Shown one piece after another: positions 48,160 through 61,000 of a stretch of 64,000 nucleotides of DNA (positions are counted from its first letter, which is position 1; the number at the start of each line of letters is the position of its first letter). A model generated the notes under the pieces. The model was not told where the DNA came from. It saw only the letters and a program-made list of their open reading frames with translations, and did not search any database. The translations under genes were made by a program, and so were the position numbers. This DNA is from Morinoia aosen (lineage: Eukaryota; Arthropoda; Malacostraca; Amphipoda; Talitridae), in the NCBI GenBank assembly GCA_030386875.1, contig CM059562.1, positions 61,750,201 through 61,814,200 on the forward strand, in the 5' to 3' direction.

Positions 48160-49512
48160 AGCCTTCAGAAATAGTGGTGTGAGACTATTCCAAGTTTCCT
48201 TGCTCTTAAGGCTAGAAATAGAAGGCTATTAGACATAACTGGCTTATGCCAAAATGAGTTCTTTCACCTATGATTATAAGGTAGAAAAAAGTAGGACGGA
48301 ATATAAAAGAAAGGTGGATAAATTACCGGTACTCTTCTGAGGATCGCTGGTGTTTGAAGTAGATCTTGAGGCAGTTCAGGTTCAGATCACTCGGTCGTGA
48401 ATAACACAAGGTTGATGTCGGCTCCATCAAGTTGAAGGGGTGAAATTCAGAAAATTTTCACAGCTCATGGGCTTGAATCTACATTGAAACGATTCTGCAT
48501 TGAAGCTATTCACGAATCGCACCATAGAGGAAGATAGAATCATGAAAGAGAAACACAGTACTATACCTTATTGCTCTGGTGTTAGTAGCAGGAATAATTT
48601 CCCATCTGTGAAATGATGCCCTCAAACACAGGCCTAGCACTATTCGGCAATTACTGTAACAAAACCCTTATGATCGAAATCAAAGACAGATAGAATTCAA
48701 TCCTACTCAAATCAATATACATACAAGTAGTCTTCTTATTAATTTCAGTCACAACTTTATCAAAATTATAATACTAACTTATTCCCTATGAGATACGAAA
48801 AAATTTTAAGTTTTACATGAATATCAGTATCTGGCACCCAATTGTCGATGACTGACAAAGCATAGAAAGAAGGCTAGGGATTCGGTGAGAGTGACGGCCT
48901 CCCCTCAAGCAGTGGGCAATCCTCGACGCAGTACTTTGCTGGCGACCCAAAACTGTAAATGACGTGATGTTCAAATTAACCCTGGTATTCTCACTTATTT
49001 AGAGAGCGCCTTAAAATCAATAGAAGCAAATAAAAAAGACAATTATGAAAGTAAATGTATTTAGGACGAATATTCATAATTAACGCGAAGACTGTTTAAT
49101 TTCAAGATTCAAAGAGCAAGGCAAGACGATGGTACGTCGGAATTTGGAAGAGCAAGCTACGACGCAGGTGATGATCAAAAGAAATAATTCCGCAAACGTC
49201 TTCTCTGAATAACTCAGCCGTGATGCCTACTTCTTTTATTTGCTTAACACGTTCATTTTTTTACCTCGTACCCAAAATCCCGGTACAGGCTTCAGTTACT
49301 TTGCGGCGCGCGGTAACACTTGCTTTCATTGCTACTGCTACTGGAAGGCTGGAGTAAACATTGCTACTGACGAATCTCATTTGCCTGGTATCTCCATTGC
49401 TGAACAATCTCCCTCGCTCATTGTTTTATAATTCAAGACATCACACAACAGTTTGGAAGTATGCGTAGGTATTATGATTTGACCGCCTATACGTTGTCAT
49501 TTGCAAACATGG

Positions 49513-49795
49513 TACCTATGTGTGTGTGTGTTTATCAATTGCAGACATTCTGCACCATATTACAAAGATAATGTGTTTTTTTTCTAATTTGAAATTGTAA
49601 AGCATCCATGTAAAAAAAAATTAAAAATAAATTCGTTGTGTGATCATCCATTTATACTGCAGTAATATGCTGATTCTGCTTATAGTTATATGCTTATAAT
49701 AATGTGATACCTATGTTTGTTCATGAATTGCCGACAATTTGCGCCATATTTCAAAGATAATGTGATTTGTTTTCTAATATGAAACCTTTATAGGA
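49513..49795. repeat. Diverged direct repeat, period about 195 bp
   Basis: TACCTATG followed by ATTGC.GACA..TGC.CCATATT.CAAAGATAATGTG and TTTTCTAAT.TGAAA occurs at 49513 and again at 49708. Between them (about 49600-49680) is a stretch related to part of the 289-bp unit described next, including TTGTAAAGCATCCATG and GATCATCCATTTATA. The region is therefore an older, scrambled part of the same repeat cluster. Confidence 0.6.
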
Positions 49796-50110
49796 CATTA
49801 ATGTTTTCTTTCTTATCCACGTCCCACAATCGATTTCATGTTTCTGACTTAAGTAGACTGTCTTGTGCCACTATTTTTAGTACTAAATTTTATAAAATTC
49901 ATGCTGTAATAAAAGATATTTTTTCTGTTCCCTTCGATTGGAATTCTGGTTTATAATGGCTAGTTTATGCTGATATTTGCGCACATGCTTACTTGTATAT
50001 ATGTGTACCTGTGCACGCTATGCGTATGACACTCTGTAGAATGCGTATGTATTGCCTCGATGCATAGAAATGCATTTGTGTATGCTTACGAGTTTGGTGT
50101 AAGTATGTGC

Positions 50111-51290
50111 GTGGGTATGTCTGTGCATGCGTATGTATATATATCTACATGTATACGTGCACATATGTGTGTACTAAACTGACAACTAGCATTTTACTAG
50201 AGAAAATGGTCTTTTTTCTGTGCACTCTCAACTTGTAACATTACCTAACTCGTCATCTCTTTATTATTGTAAAGCATTCATGTACAAACTATACATTTGT
50301 TCTGCGATCATCCATTATATTTAAATAAAATGCTTATTAACTAATGACCGGTATGTTAAAATTGTTGAATCAGAAATACAAAACTTATAATCTTCTTGGT
50401 CCTCATGCTTATGTGTACATATATGTGTATATATTCACATGTATGTGTGCACATATGTGTGTACTAGACTGACAACTAGCATTTTACTAGAGATAATGGT
50501 CATTTTCTGTTCACTCTCAACTTGTAACATTACCTAACTCGTCATCTCTTTATTATTGTAAAGCATTCATGTACAAACTATACATTTGTTCTGCGATCAT
50601 CCATTATATTTAAATAAAATGCTTATTAACTAATGACCGGTATGTTAAAATTGTTGAATCAGAAATACAAAACTTATAATCTTCTTGGTCCTCATGCTTA
50701 TGTGTACATATATGTGTTTATATTCACATGTATGTGTGCACATATGTGTGTACTAGACTGACAACTAGCATTTTACTAGAGATAATGGTCATTTTCTGTT
50801 CACTCTCAACTTGTAACATTACCTAACTCGTCATCTCTTTATTATTGTAAAGCATTCATGTACAAACTATACATTTGTTCTGCGATCATCCATTATATTT
50901 AAATAAAATGCTTATTAACTAATGACCGGTATGTTAAAATTGTTGAATCAGAAATACAAAACTTATAATCTTCTTGGTCCTCATGCTTATGTGTACATAT
51001 ATGTGTTTATATTCACATGTATGTGTGCACATATGTGTGTACTAGACTGACAACTAGCATTTTACTAGAGATAATGGTCATTTTCTGTTCACTCTCAACT
51101 TGTAACATTACCTAACTCGTCATCTCTTTATTATTGTAAAGCATTCATGTACAACTTATACATTTGTTGTGCGATCATCCATTTATATTTGAATAAAATA
51201 CTTATTAACTAACGACCGTTATGTTAAAATTGTTGAATTAGAAATTCAAAACTTATAATCTTCTTGGTCCTCATGCTTATGCGTACATAT
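50111..51290. repeat. Tandem array, four copies of a 289-290 bp unit
   Basis: CCTCATGCT occurs at 50401, 50690, 50979 and 51269 and GACAACTAG at 50181, 50471, 50760 and 51049, giving periods of 289 or 290 bp. The second and third full units are nearly identical (one T/A difference noticed near the TGTGT start). The first unit, and the second half of the last, are more diverged. Each unit begins with a TGTGTACATATATGTG microsatellite-like segment, and the array runs directly into an AT microsatellite. There is no coding capacity. This is satellite-like DNA amplified by local unequal exchange. Confidence 0.9.
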
Positions 51291-51390
51291 ATATATATAT
51301 ATATATATATCTGTATGTGTGTGTGTGTATGTAAGTATATATATATATTATATATATATATATGTGCGTATATATATGTATATGGATTTG
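51286..51390. repeat. (AT)n/(GT)n compound microsatellite
   Basis: Alternating AT runs are interrupted by GTGTGTGTGT and GTAAGTATAT segments. It starts inside the last partial 289-bp unit, where the CATATATG segment has expanded. Confidence 0.9.
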
Positions 51391-51689
51391 TATTTATATA
51401 TTTTTTTCATGCTTCCTTAAAATGACACTTTTGAACATTTGCCGAAACAAACGATTCATATATTATTTCCTGGCATCAATAATTGCGAAGTTTTATGTCA
51501 TGTACATGTAAACTGTCAAAAGTGTTTTCACCCCACAATGAAAATGCATCGTCCATGAATTTGCGTTATCTCTTATAATTATCATTACATGTATTGTCAA
51601 ATGTAGATTAAGCAAGATTAGGAGTACATTGCCCTCAATCATATCTTTTCGACTAGTGACACGAGTTTTTTCAATACTCGTGTGTGTGT

Positions 51690-51801
51690 ATCATCTAAGT
51701 GTATTAATTTTAACTTAAGATATTTAAAAACCAATGATTGTAATATTGTACAATCTCTATTGGAAATAAAGTTTTTTCTTTCTTTCTTTCTTTCTTTCTT
51801 T
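51690..51801 (+). mobile_element. Probable retroposon 3' end with (CTTT)n tail
   Basis: A polyadenylation signal AATAAA (51765-51770) within ATTGGAAATAAAG is followed after a few bases by CTTT repeats (51777-51801). Non-LTR retroposons often end this way. No reverse transcriptase is visible upstream, so the copy would be strongly 5'-truncated; its upstream limit is unknown. Confidence 0.35.
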
Positions 51802-52279
51802 TCATCACATCACATGACCATGTTTCTTGCATCACTACAGCCCACGATTCTTTTGGTCGAGCTTTATTCCTCACTCTTGTATTCTTTCAGACACTCTCGG
51901 TTCACCAAATTTCTGAGCTAAAGAACGAGATGGTTGCAAATATACAGTTTCTGAATTGATTTAAATCAAACATTTTGATAAAAGTGAGTCTGTGAGAAAC
52001 AGAAATCAATCTCCGTTGAAAATTTTTAGTGTCAAAAAATTCTTTTCAGAAATACAAAAATACGAAGCGCGTGCGAAGTCAGCTTAAAATAAATATCTCT
52101 TCCTCTATTTTAGTTCAACAAATTTATTGGTTCAAAGCAGTTTTAAAGGTCCAGAACAGTTGGTTCTGAGCCCGTTCGCGGGTTCATGGACGATTTATTG
52201 GCTTTAAACTAATTGGACCGTTTGTGACCTCGGGATAGAAATTAAAGAAATCCCGATGTTTCTCCACTCAGGATGATAC

Positions 52280-52605
52280 AACTATTGTATTTATGGGAAT
52301 TGGCGCTCCTAAGGAAAATTATGAGGTCACTAACTGAGTGTTAGGTAGGCCTTCTTTTTATTGAAAATTTTTGTTTGTTAAGAACCATCTTTTTTCGGTT
52401 CACTGTTGTCCTGTTTTCAGCATCTCTGACTTTTTTTTTCAACTTTCATCTTGCTTCTTAACCTTCCTTCTCAATTTGTTTCTACGCGCACGGGATCCTG
52501 TGAGGGGACTCACCTGGTGCATAGATACCGCGTTCCCTCAGCTCCATCCTAAGTGGTGCCTTCATCCTTCCTCTCTTTGAACATCTTTGTTGTGGTAAGG
52601 AAGGC
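52280..52605 (+). repeat. Dispersed repeat, copy 2 (partner near 35.1 kb)
   Basis: This is the second member of the pair described for 35090-35430, in the same orientation. It shows GGTTCACTGTTGTCC, GATACCGCGTTCCCTCA and GTGGTGCCTTCATCCTTCCTC. It carries a short insertion (GAGGGGACTCACCTGG region) relative to copy 1. Neither copy has visible coding remnants. Confidence 0.7.
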
Positions 52606-55600
52606 TAAAATCAACTCAAAATCTAGCAATCAATCACGATGTTTCTCCTAATTAGCTTAATATTTAAACCTTTCCTCCAATTTTTGAGTTAAGAATCATG
52701 TGTTCAATTTACCACATGATGGTGTGACAAAAGAGTTATTGTACCCTCGTATAATTTTTGGGAGAACATGAAAATATTGGTGTACACACCCTTATTATTT
52801 TGGGGGAAACATTTTTGAGTAATGTGAACCACATTATTTTTTTCGCCAAACAAATGAAAATCCATTATTTTTTTGTATTTTACCTTAGGAGAGTCCGACT
52901 TCCAGAAAAGAAGCCGAGACTTTCTCCTTCCACTGCACAAACAGTTTCTTCATCTCTCTGCCCGTCTTCTTTCGTAAAGACGCGAAGAATCTCCCCGGTA
53001 AAATATTGGTGGCCATCAGTGCTTTCTGTCAGAGACACGATCAGTCAATACGAATCACGATTATAATTCTCATTCGCTTCAGCGTTTTGCAAGATGCTGG
53101 CAGGCCCGAGGCTTGTTGATGGCCGCTTTATGGCATTTTTGTGGCCAGTCCCAGTTTAGGACGCAATATTGAAGCAGGTCATTAATTCACTGCGCGATCT
53201 CCGACAGTGTAAGGCCATTAACCTGATGGGTATCCAGCAATTTTTTATCGCAGTGTTTCTCCCATTTCTGATTTTAAAACTAAACTTAAGTTTTGTAGAC
53301 TGTTTAGTCGGTGCACAAAACTGCGCATGCACACTTCCATTTTATTCCCGGAAAACCAATCATCTCCAAAATCGTATGATGTTTTTCGTCCGACGTTTAC
53401 TGCCCTTTTATAGCTCACTTCTTGTTAGATAAGCTCCAACAATTCACAGTTTATTTTATTAACGTTTCTTATGAAATAACTCTGCGGTTCTTAGTAACTA
53501 ACCAAGGTGTTCATCTTTTTGCACACAATTAAGCCCAAGCCTTCTCTTCTTATATGTGAAAACTCCCACACACAAAACCTTCATAAGCAAAGAGATCTTC
53601 AGTTTGAATCGTTCACAAGTCGTAACCAGGATGGAAAGAAACTCAATTTCAGATGCATTTAGTATTGCATGATAAAAATAATGCTGGTCTGCATTTCTCT
53701 GTAGTGGGCAGAATACATGTCTGATTAACACGCATTTAGTTTTACTTATGGGTCATCAGCTCCTAAATTCAACGATTCGGAACTTCTCCAGAGCGTAGTG
53801 AATGCATGTCGCACGATAGCGTCGAAAGAATTAAAACTCATTGCCTAAGCTGTTTTAGCAGAAGGTAAGGAAAAATAAGGAGTCAGAGTGCTGTCCATAA
53901 TCATAATCGGCATAAAATTTTGAAATTTCGCTCCAAGTTATTTTGATTTTTTTGAATTGAAACATAGCAATAAAATGCTCTACAGAATGTGAACTCTCTG
54001 CCTTCGAATGTTGAAGTAGTTCTCTCGTCGAGCGAGTGCGGCGCGCCGCTTCTCGAGGCCCATCATTTGCGCAGGTGTAGCGCGGTCCTCCAGCCACCGT
54101 GAGATTTGCTCTCAATAATTTACCGCAGGAAATGAGGCGAGATAGGATTGACTCATTAAACAACCAGTATTAGCGTACTGTTATGGAGCTCAAATTCCTT
54201 GCTGTTCATTTTTCATCACATTCACATATGCATAGTACTTTCCAAGAAGGAATGGTTCAATTTCAAGAAATGACAACGATCTATTTGTCAGAAATAAAAG
54301 CTGGGGGGATTTATCCAATGTCCATCAATGTATTCAAACAATTACTGTTAAACCCGTTCACCATTCTCCTCATGTCAGCTTCTAATTCGAAAATCCCTAC
54401 TTGCTCTCCAAGTTCTCGTCAGTAAGGAATTTTCATCGGATGAATACCATCCTTAAGAAAGAGTTATATGTAAAATTCTCATTGTAAAATAAAAATGTTA
54501 CTTAGAGTTTAGAATATGTAGCGATGATGAGACAGTTCAATCTGTTACACAAGCCAGGATATCCTCAAACATCTCGAAACTGATGACTGATCGCTAACAT
54601 GCAGATACGGGAAATGCACCTCTCGTAGGGATGCAGTTAACGTACCATAGTACTTCTCATCATCAACCTTTGTATTGGAAAATATTTTATGAACTTTTAC
54701 CCATCTATAATTATCAAAGCACTCTCACTATATAGAATATAGAATGTATTACTCGAAAGAGCAATGAAAAGAACGTGATGCCTCATGAGTCACTTATCAG
54801 TCATTTGCTTCAGTTCAGCCTAATGTCATGGCATGAAACTATTATAAAGTTAATGAATTCATTGCATTTCCAAAAAAATCGGAGCATCAAGTATAATTTT
54901 AGAATTAGAAGTATGTGAGTCTAAAGACTTATGGGAAAAGGTGAAATTCTTCTCACGTCAATTTTACATCGGTGCTTCCTCATTCAAGATGTTCAAGATG
55001 TTGATAAAAATATCGCCCATAAATTTAAGAGCAAAATCTGTGAGTAGAAGCAACTCCAGGTTAATGTCATAATATTTATGTCACGCGTTGAAGTGATCTA
55101 GTCAAGATAACATAAATATTATGGCGTACAAATCAAATTTCTGCTATTAAGCAACCGCCCCTTTGTTAACTTCATCTACGTAACTTCCAACTCAAGCAAT
55201 ACTTCATGGGGAGATGAAATGTTAGGTTGTGAGGATTCGAAGCAGCGTTATTGAAAGTGAATTAGTGATAAAAAGTAGTGTTCATAAGTTTATCACGTAT
55301 TTTATCTATGTCTGTGAAGTGTCGAGGTCTACACAACAAATTTGAACAACTTACTTTTAGATAAAAAAGACCAGTGTGTATCTGAATGAAAAATAATTCG
55401 TTCCAGATACAGCACCATTTCATGAAGTCCGCAAGAGATTGGATCGACTTGTCATTAGAAATATAATCAGATTTTGATTAAGATCTCATGTTATCAAAGA
55501 AGAAGAAACGGTCGTCTCCCTTAACTGAAATGAGATTGCAGCCACAGACGTTGTCAAGGCGGAGCTCACTTCTAGAATTTGTGAGGCACTGGTCGTCAAA

Positions 55601-58047
55601 CCGATGAGTAGAAATAATTCATTGTTATCGAAATGGAACTTTTGGTGGAACACACGTAGTGCTACATCATCTAAACTCATCAGCTACACAATGGTGGTGT
55701 TATGGTCTTACTGTTCTTACACGCTAAAATTGACCTTTGTTAGCTAAGTTTTTCTGTTGCTTCTTTATGCGTTAGGTCGAACTGCTGCACATTCTCCGAC
55801 GGAGAAAAAGGCTCATCGAAGACTAGCAATGGCTTTTGAAAATTTTTGAAAAAAAAGTGGACACGAAGCGAAGAATGTTAAAGTTTGGTGTAAAATATTG
55901 GGAGAAATTCTTCGATATTTACACTCAACCATCATTGACTAAAAGTTCCTCAATCACAGGGTGGGAAGTGTGTCCCGTCACTTTTGGCTAGTATTTGTAT
56001 CGGCTGAAGGATTTCGAGAAACTGAAAAAATTAGTCCAAGAGTTTGTTTTAGAAGAAATTGGGCCATCAATTGTAGCCGGTAGGCTTATCCAGGCATCAA
56101 CTGATTTTTTTAAGTGAGAAAAAGTGAAGCCCGCCGATCTTCCGAATAAAGATTGATGAGTGTCTCCCTCTAAATTCTATCGGGCACAAAAGAGCTGTCC
56201 CAAGCAAAAAAATTAACGAAGCTTATCATCTCATCTTGAGAAATAATTCCATGGTATCACTCCATATGTCAATGTTCGAACATGGGGTTAGGTAGATGCA
56301 AACTTTTTTCCCACGTGTTTCAGTTACAATGCAAAAGTTCATTAAAGCATGAAAAAACGAGTGAATTTATCAAATGAAGTAAAAGTAAAGTGAAGCAGTT
56401 CTCATGTATGTATATGCAGCAGAAAGTTAATTAAACATTAATTAAGACCAGAGCAGGCCCCTTGTGCAACATTCAATTCATGATCTGGCAGAGAGCGAGA
56501 TTGCCGAGCTCGGTGGGCCGGCACTTCAAGCCGCAATGCTCCTCTTTACAGCGACTAAACCAAAGCGAGTTCTAAATTACGTTGCCATTTAAGAAGTTTT
56601 TTACGGGCAACTCTTACGAGAGTGGGCTGCTGCAGAAATTCACGAGAGTTCAGAAGGGTCCTCGTTCTTAGTTGCCCCTGTAAATGCTGTGCTGAGCCTC
56701 GCTGGTGAGATGCGGGTCACGCTAACTCTGCTTATTGCGATGAACCGCATCAAATCCCTGGCTTTGTAACAGGCTATGCTACTCGTGACGCATCGGGTCA
56801 GGCTCCTCTTACAACTAATGTTCGGGAAGAATTTTTCTTAAAATGATTATTTGTAACCAATTGTATCCACGTTATAGCAAGTAAGAATCCTGAAATTTTT
56901 CGTGTGTTATCATCGAAAGTAGCGTACTGATATTTATCTTCTCTTACGCTGATAGCAGAGCATGGATTGTGGCAACCATTCAACTATTCATACAACTAAC
57001 CAATCTTACAAACCATCTATATTATTAGAGTTTCATCAAAACGTTGATATCTCATATTTAGATTGAGTTATGAGGTGAATGAAATTCGATACTACTGTAA
57101 GTAGGACTTGGGTACAAGAGACTCCTCACTTCCGTCTGCTCCGTAGTTTGTGCATAAAAAACACTCGATCTTGACATAGAGAGTAAGTGCGCAAGTGGAA
57201 CTCGGTTTGTGTTATTCTTGTAGAAAATTATAATGCACTCAATGCTGTGTGGAAACTCACTTTTTATAATAATCCCCTTGCAGTGCTTGAAGTTCAGTGC
57301 TTGTTCAATTTCGAAATGATTTTGATTATATGCTTCTCAGAGCTCCAGCCTGTCACAACGAATATAACTCTTGCCTTCTTCTCTTTCTCGCTGTTAAGAG
57401 AAAAAAGTTCTTGCACAGTTTTTGCAGTTGCTCTGCTTTTTTTGTCTTCATATTTTCCTTGTTGGATGACCGAGTTTCCCCGACGCTGCAGCTGCCACTG
57501 GTGCACTTGGTCTGTCAGATTTATTGCTTCCTCAATGGGGCTTGTACTCTCGTTTTAATTACTACTTTTAATTATAGGGACGCGAGGCTTCCAAGCATGG
57601 TTCTGATTATAAAAACTTTACAAATTTTACGAGAATAGTTTGAAAAAATACTAGCTACACCAATCAGCTCACTAGCAACATCAGAATACATTCCTAATAA
57701 GTTAACAAAAATATGATTCTAGTCTAGAATAAATTAGCACACTGCCTCCAGAGGAAATGAAATGGATTCACCCAACAGCTTTATAGTTCTGTGAAAACTT
57801 TTAAAGAAAAGCACATTTACTTCTCTGTTGTTTGCATAGAAAGTGTTAACGAAACCATAGCGAGAACATTTCCAGGGGAAAAAGATTTTTCTAGTTTTGT
57901 TCCGGGGAGCAATCAGTCACCTGTTTATTATCATGAAAAATAGAATCCTCAACATCGAGCACAAAATGTAATCTTTTCGCTTGCTCAAGACACACTGGTC
58001 TCGATAAAATCATCGTTGTTAAATTTTAGTACATAATGAGCTTAAAA
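52606..58047. other. No gene recognised over about 5.4 kb
   Basis: AT-rich sequence. A GC-rich island at about 53990-54120 and another at about 56490-56760 have no recognisable domain. Overlapping frames of 123 and 113 codons at 57187-57638 (plus) are hydrophobic and Cys/Phe/Leu-rich, and a 70-codon minus frame overlaps them; none is recognised. A perfect 14-bp inverted repeat at 55068-55123 is listed separately. Confidence 0.45.
55068..55123. repeat. Perfect 14-bp inverted repeat (hairpin)
   Basis: CATAATATTTATGT at 55068-55081 is the reverse complement of ACATAAATATTATG at 55110-55123, with a 28-nt loop. It is AT-rich and could be chance, a terminator-like hairpin or the ends of a small element. 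Confidence 0.7.
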
Positions 58048-58240
58048 AATATGCCTTCTCGTCCGAGTAAGTATTACCACATTGAGTGCCGGAAAACAGT
58101 CTCTTTTCGCCCAGGGTAAGTGTTCATCAGATTGAGTGTCGAAAAATACAGTCCCTATTAGTTCTGGGTAAATCTTGTCTCATTGAGTGCCGGGCAACAC
58201 AATCTTTGCTCGTCCTGGGTAAGTGTTGTCATATCGGAAG
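58048..58240. repeat. Degenerate tandem repeat, period 50-51 bp
   Basis: ATTGAGTGYC starts at 58081, 58131 and 58182. Between these, each unit has a GGGTAAGTGTT-like block and a CAGTCTCT / CAATCTTT block. About three and a half units are recognisable. No coding function is evident. Confidence 0.75.
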
Positions 58241-61000
58241 ACATGGAAGTCATTCTCAATGCTGGTCTAAAGAAATGTGATAACATTGCCCGTTCTAGAA
58301 AATAGTTCTCTAGCAGCTCTTTCAGAAACGGTCTCTGATGTGTGTTCCTTGAAACGCTTGTCTCACTACTGGTACCAGTCAAATTTTATCGTTGTGTGAG
58401 ATCCATAGAAACACTAGGCTAACAACAGGCGTTAAGAAATTTTGCTGTGTGCGCTACCAAGAAAGCGGCCTCGTTTTTAGTTGAAAGATAATGTTTTATC
58501 TCATTGTATGCTTGTGAATACGAAAAGCTTGCTGTCATTGTTCGTCTCCATTAAGATTTTCCCCTCAGAGATTCATTTTGTTGCGGTCTATTATGGAAAT
58601 ATGATTACTGTTTCTTGCATGGTAGTGCTAAAATAACACTTTTAGACAAAGTGACATGAGCAATAATTTACAGCGTGTTAGCTTTACGAATAGCTTATAA
58701 AAACTTTGAATGCTTCTCAAGGATGTTTAATGAACGCTTAATTCGTAAATAATATGATTCACTAAATTTGAAACAAAAACAACTTTTTAGGTAATAGTAG
58801 TCAGTGGCTTTTCTTCGAAGATGACGCATTGCTGCAGACGAATGTAAAAGCGATGTAGTTGTGACTGTATAAGCTCTGATTTTTTATTTAATTATACCAA
58901 AGTTTCTTCCGCTCGAGTATTTCTATTTTTGTTGCAATTATACGTACCTGTTCTGCGCATAAATTCTACCTAGATTTTACAATTTCATTTTTAATTTTTG
59001 GTATAGCATTGAATCGATCGTTACTACACCATAAATGACTTTAAGAAGGTAAATCATTTTACAAGACCAGAGTAAAAATAACTTCGGGTCCAAACCTCAT
59101 ACTCAATCACCGAAAATGTTCGACATCAGTCTGAAAGCGGCAACTTGGGCCAGTGGATGAGGAACACATGCGGCTTAGCATCACCGTTCAAGCTGTGCTG
59201 AGCCCAGTAGTTAAGAACCCTGTTGGAAATGAGCCACGCTCACAGCTTGAGCTCTAATTGAAATGAGTTTTAGCGCAAAGGAGTTTAAAATATTGTGAGA
59301 GATGTGGTCACAGTTATTTTAGGTTTCTGTAATCGCCCAGAAGCCTGAAAATTTGTTGAACTGTCGATGGAAAATTAGTGTAAGCAGTGATTACGAGACA
59401 CAAACGGGAAGGCGAGTCATATTTGTTTGTGAAATCATCCATGTTTTGGCAATGCCTTTGCGAAAAATGCAGTGGGGAGTATATTATTCCTAATCAAAAA
59501 CACAAACTGCACGACACTAGCGTATGTTTCATACAATTTGGCACAGATTTTTTTAAATGAGCTTTGGGGACATTTATATCATTGTGCATAAAAGATGATG
59601 TAGTTTGAAACTTTCGGATTTAATGGTATTCTTAAGCCTGCAGGTCGAATGATAAATTTGAATATAAGTTCAATTGGAGGTGACAACGAGTTTCAGTCAT
59701 CCGTAAGCGTTTCGAGTGATTGTGTAATTTTTGAGGAACCGATCGAAAAATTGTTAAATTTCTTTGCGTCGATTTGATTACGAATAAGAAGCAACGTTCA
59801 GAGAGAATGCATGAGGCAGTCACGTGCGTGATATCAGTACACTGCTTTGTAGAATCTCCACCGAGACGCTTGTTCTCCAAGGTACAGGTAATTCTAAGAG
59901 GCCAAATTACGAGAAAGGAACTAACTTTACTGCTGCAGCTTTAATGAATGGCAAAGCCAAACACAAGGAGCAAAAAACATGGCTATAAAACGAGAAGCAA
60001 AAATGAAGTTTATTCCGCAATCTCGCTGCTCTAAATTTACCCGAAAGAAGAGTATTTTCTGGAGCCCTCTAACTTTAATGAGAGGGAGAGAAGTAACAGC
60101 TGGTGCGGAAGAGTCGAGACGCAGGCTAAATTTAATGCCTAAAAGGCTAATTTTATGCAAATCAAATTCCATAAAATAGTGTTTGCATTTAATTTTGCAG
60201 AGTTTTGTACCGGGTGTTCAATCTGAATTCATAACGAGTTTTCTTTCGCAATGTTGCTAGCATTTATCAGCGTTGTGAGTGCATGCCTTTCATCGGCAGC
60301 GAGAGAGGGTGCTAAAAATTGCGGTGGTTATTTATGGCATTTTTTCCACATTATCCGTTCTCATATCAACCGGAGAACATCACTAATATACTGAATCTCA
60401 TTTTTGAATTGCAAAGCTTTTCAATTCTCCAATTGCATCGTTCTACGACGCTATTAATTTCAATAACATTTTCCTTCAACATTCAGAGTGATACAGAAAG
60501 CAAGTCAAAACAGAGGAGACAATACTCAAAGATCATGGATACCGGTAATTTCATAACACAACTACGTAACGTATGGTCAAATTTTTGACGCCACTCTAAT
60601 AATGATGCGGAAAGAAATTTAGTGAACGTGAAGAGCCCCGACTTGATTTGTGAAGGACTTAGTTTTCTTCGGATTCCCTCCATCTGCAAAACACATCGCT
60701 ACCCTACGTACAAGCAAGAATCCAATTTTTTATCCGGAATTATTATTACTGTCAGAATTAGTAAATGTGGCGTACGGAAAAGTTATAAATTGAACCAAAT
60801 GCCATCATGATATTTAATCTCAGCCCTTTTTAATTGTACGTCCCATGCGTGATTTCTGCACAAATATAACTTACTCGCTGACAACTGTATCTCTGAATTA
60901 CTATAGTTGAAATAGTAATTGTAGGGCTTGCCGTGTACTCATTCTTCTTGTGATTCGAAATTCAAGTTGTGGGTGAAAAAGGAAACCGATAGAAAACTAT
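58241..61000. other. No gene recognised
   Basis: AT-rich sequence. A slightly GC-richer patch at about 59140-59270 and one at 60000-60180 contain no recognisable domain. No RNA gene was recognised. Confidence 0.5.

Noticed and set aside
57187..57638. Membrane protein gene from the hydrophobic 123- and 113-codon frames
   Set aside because: Both frames overlap each other and a minus-strand frame. Their hydrophobicity follows from T-rich composition and no family is recognised.
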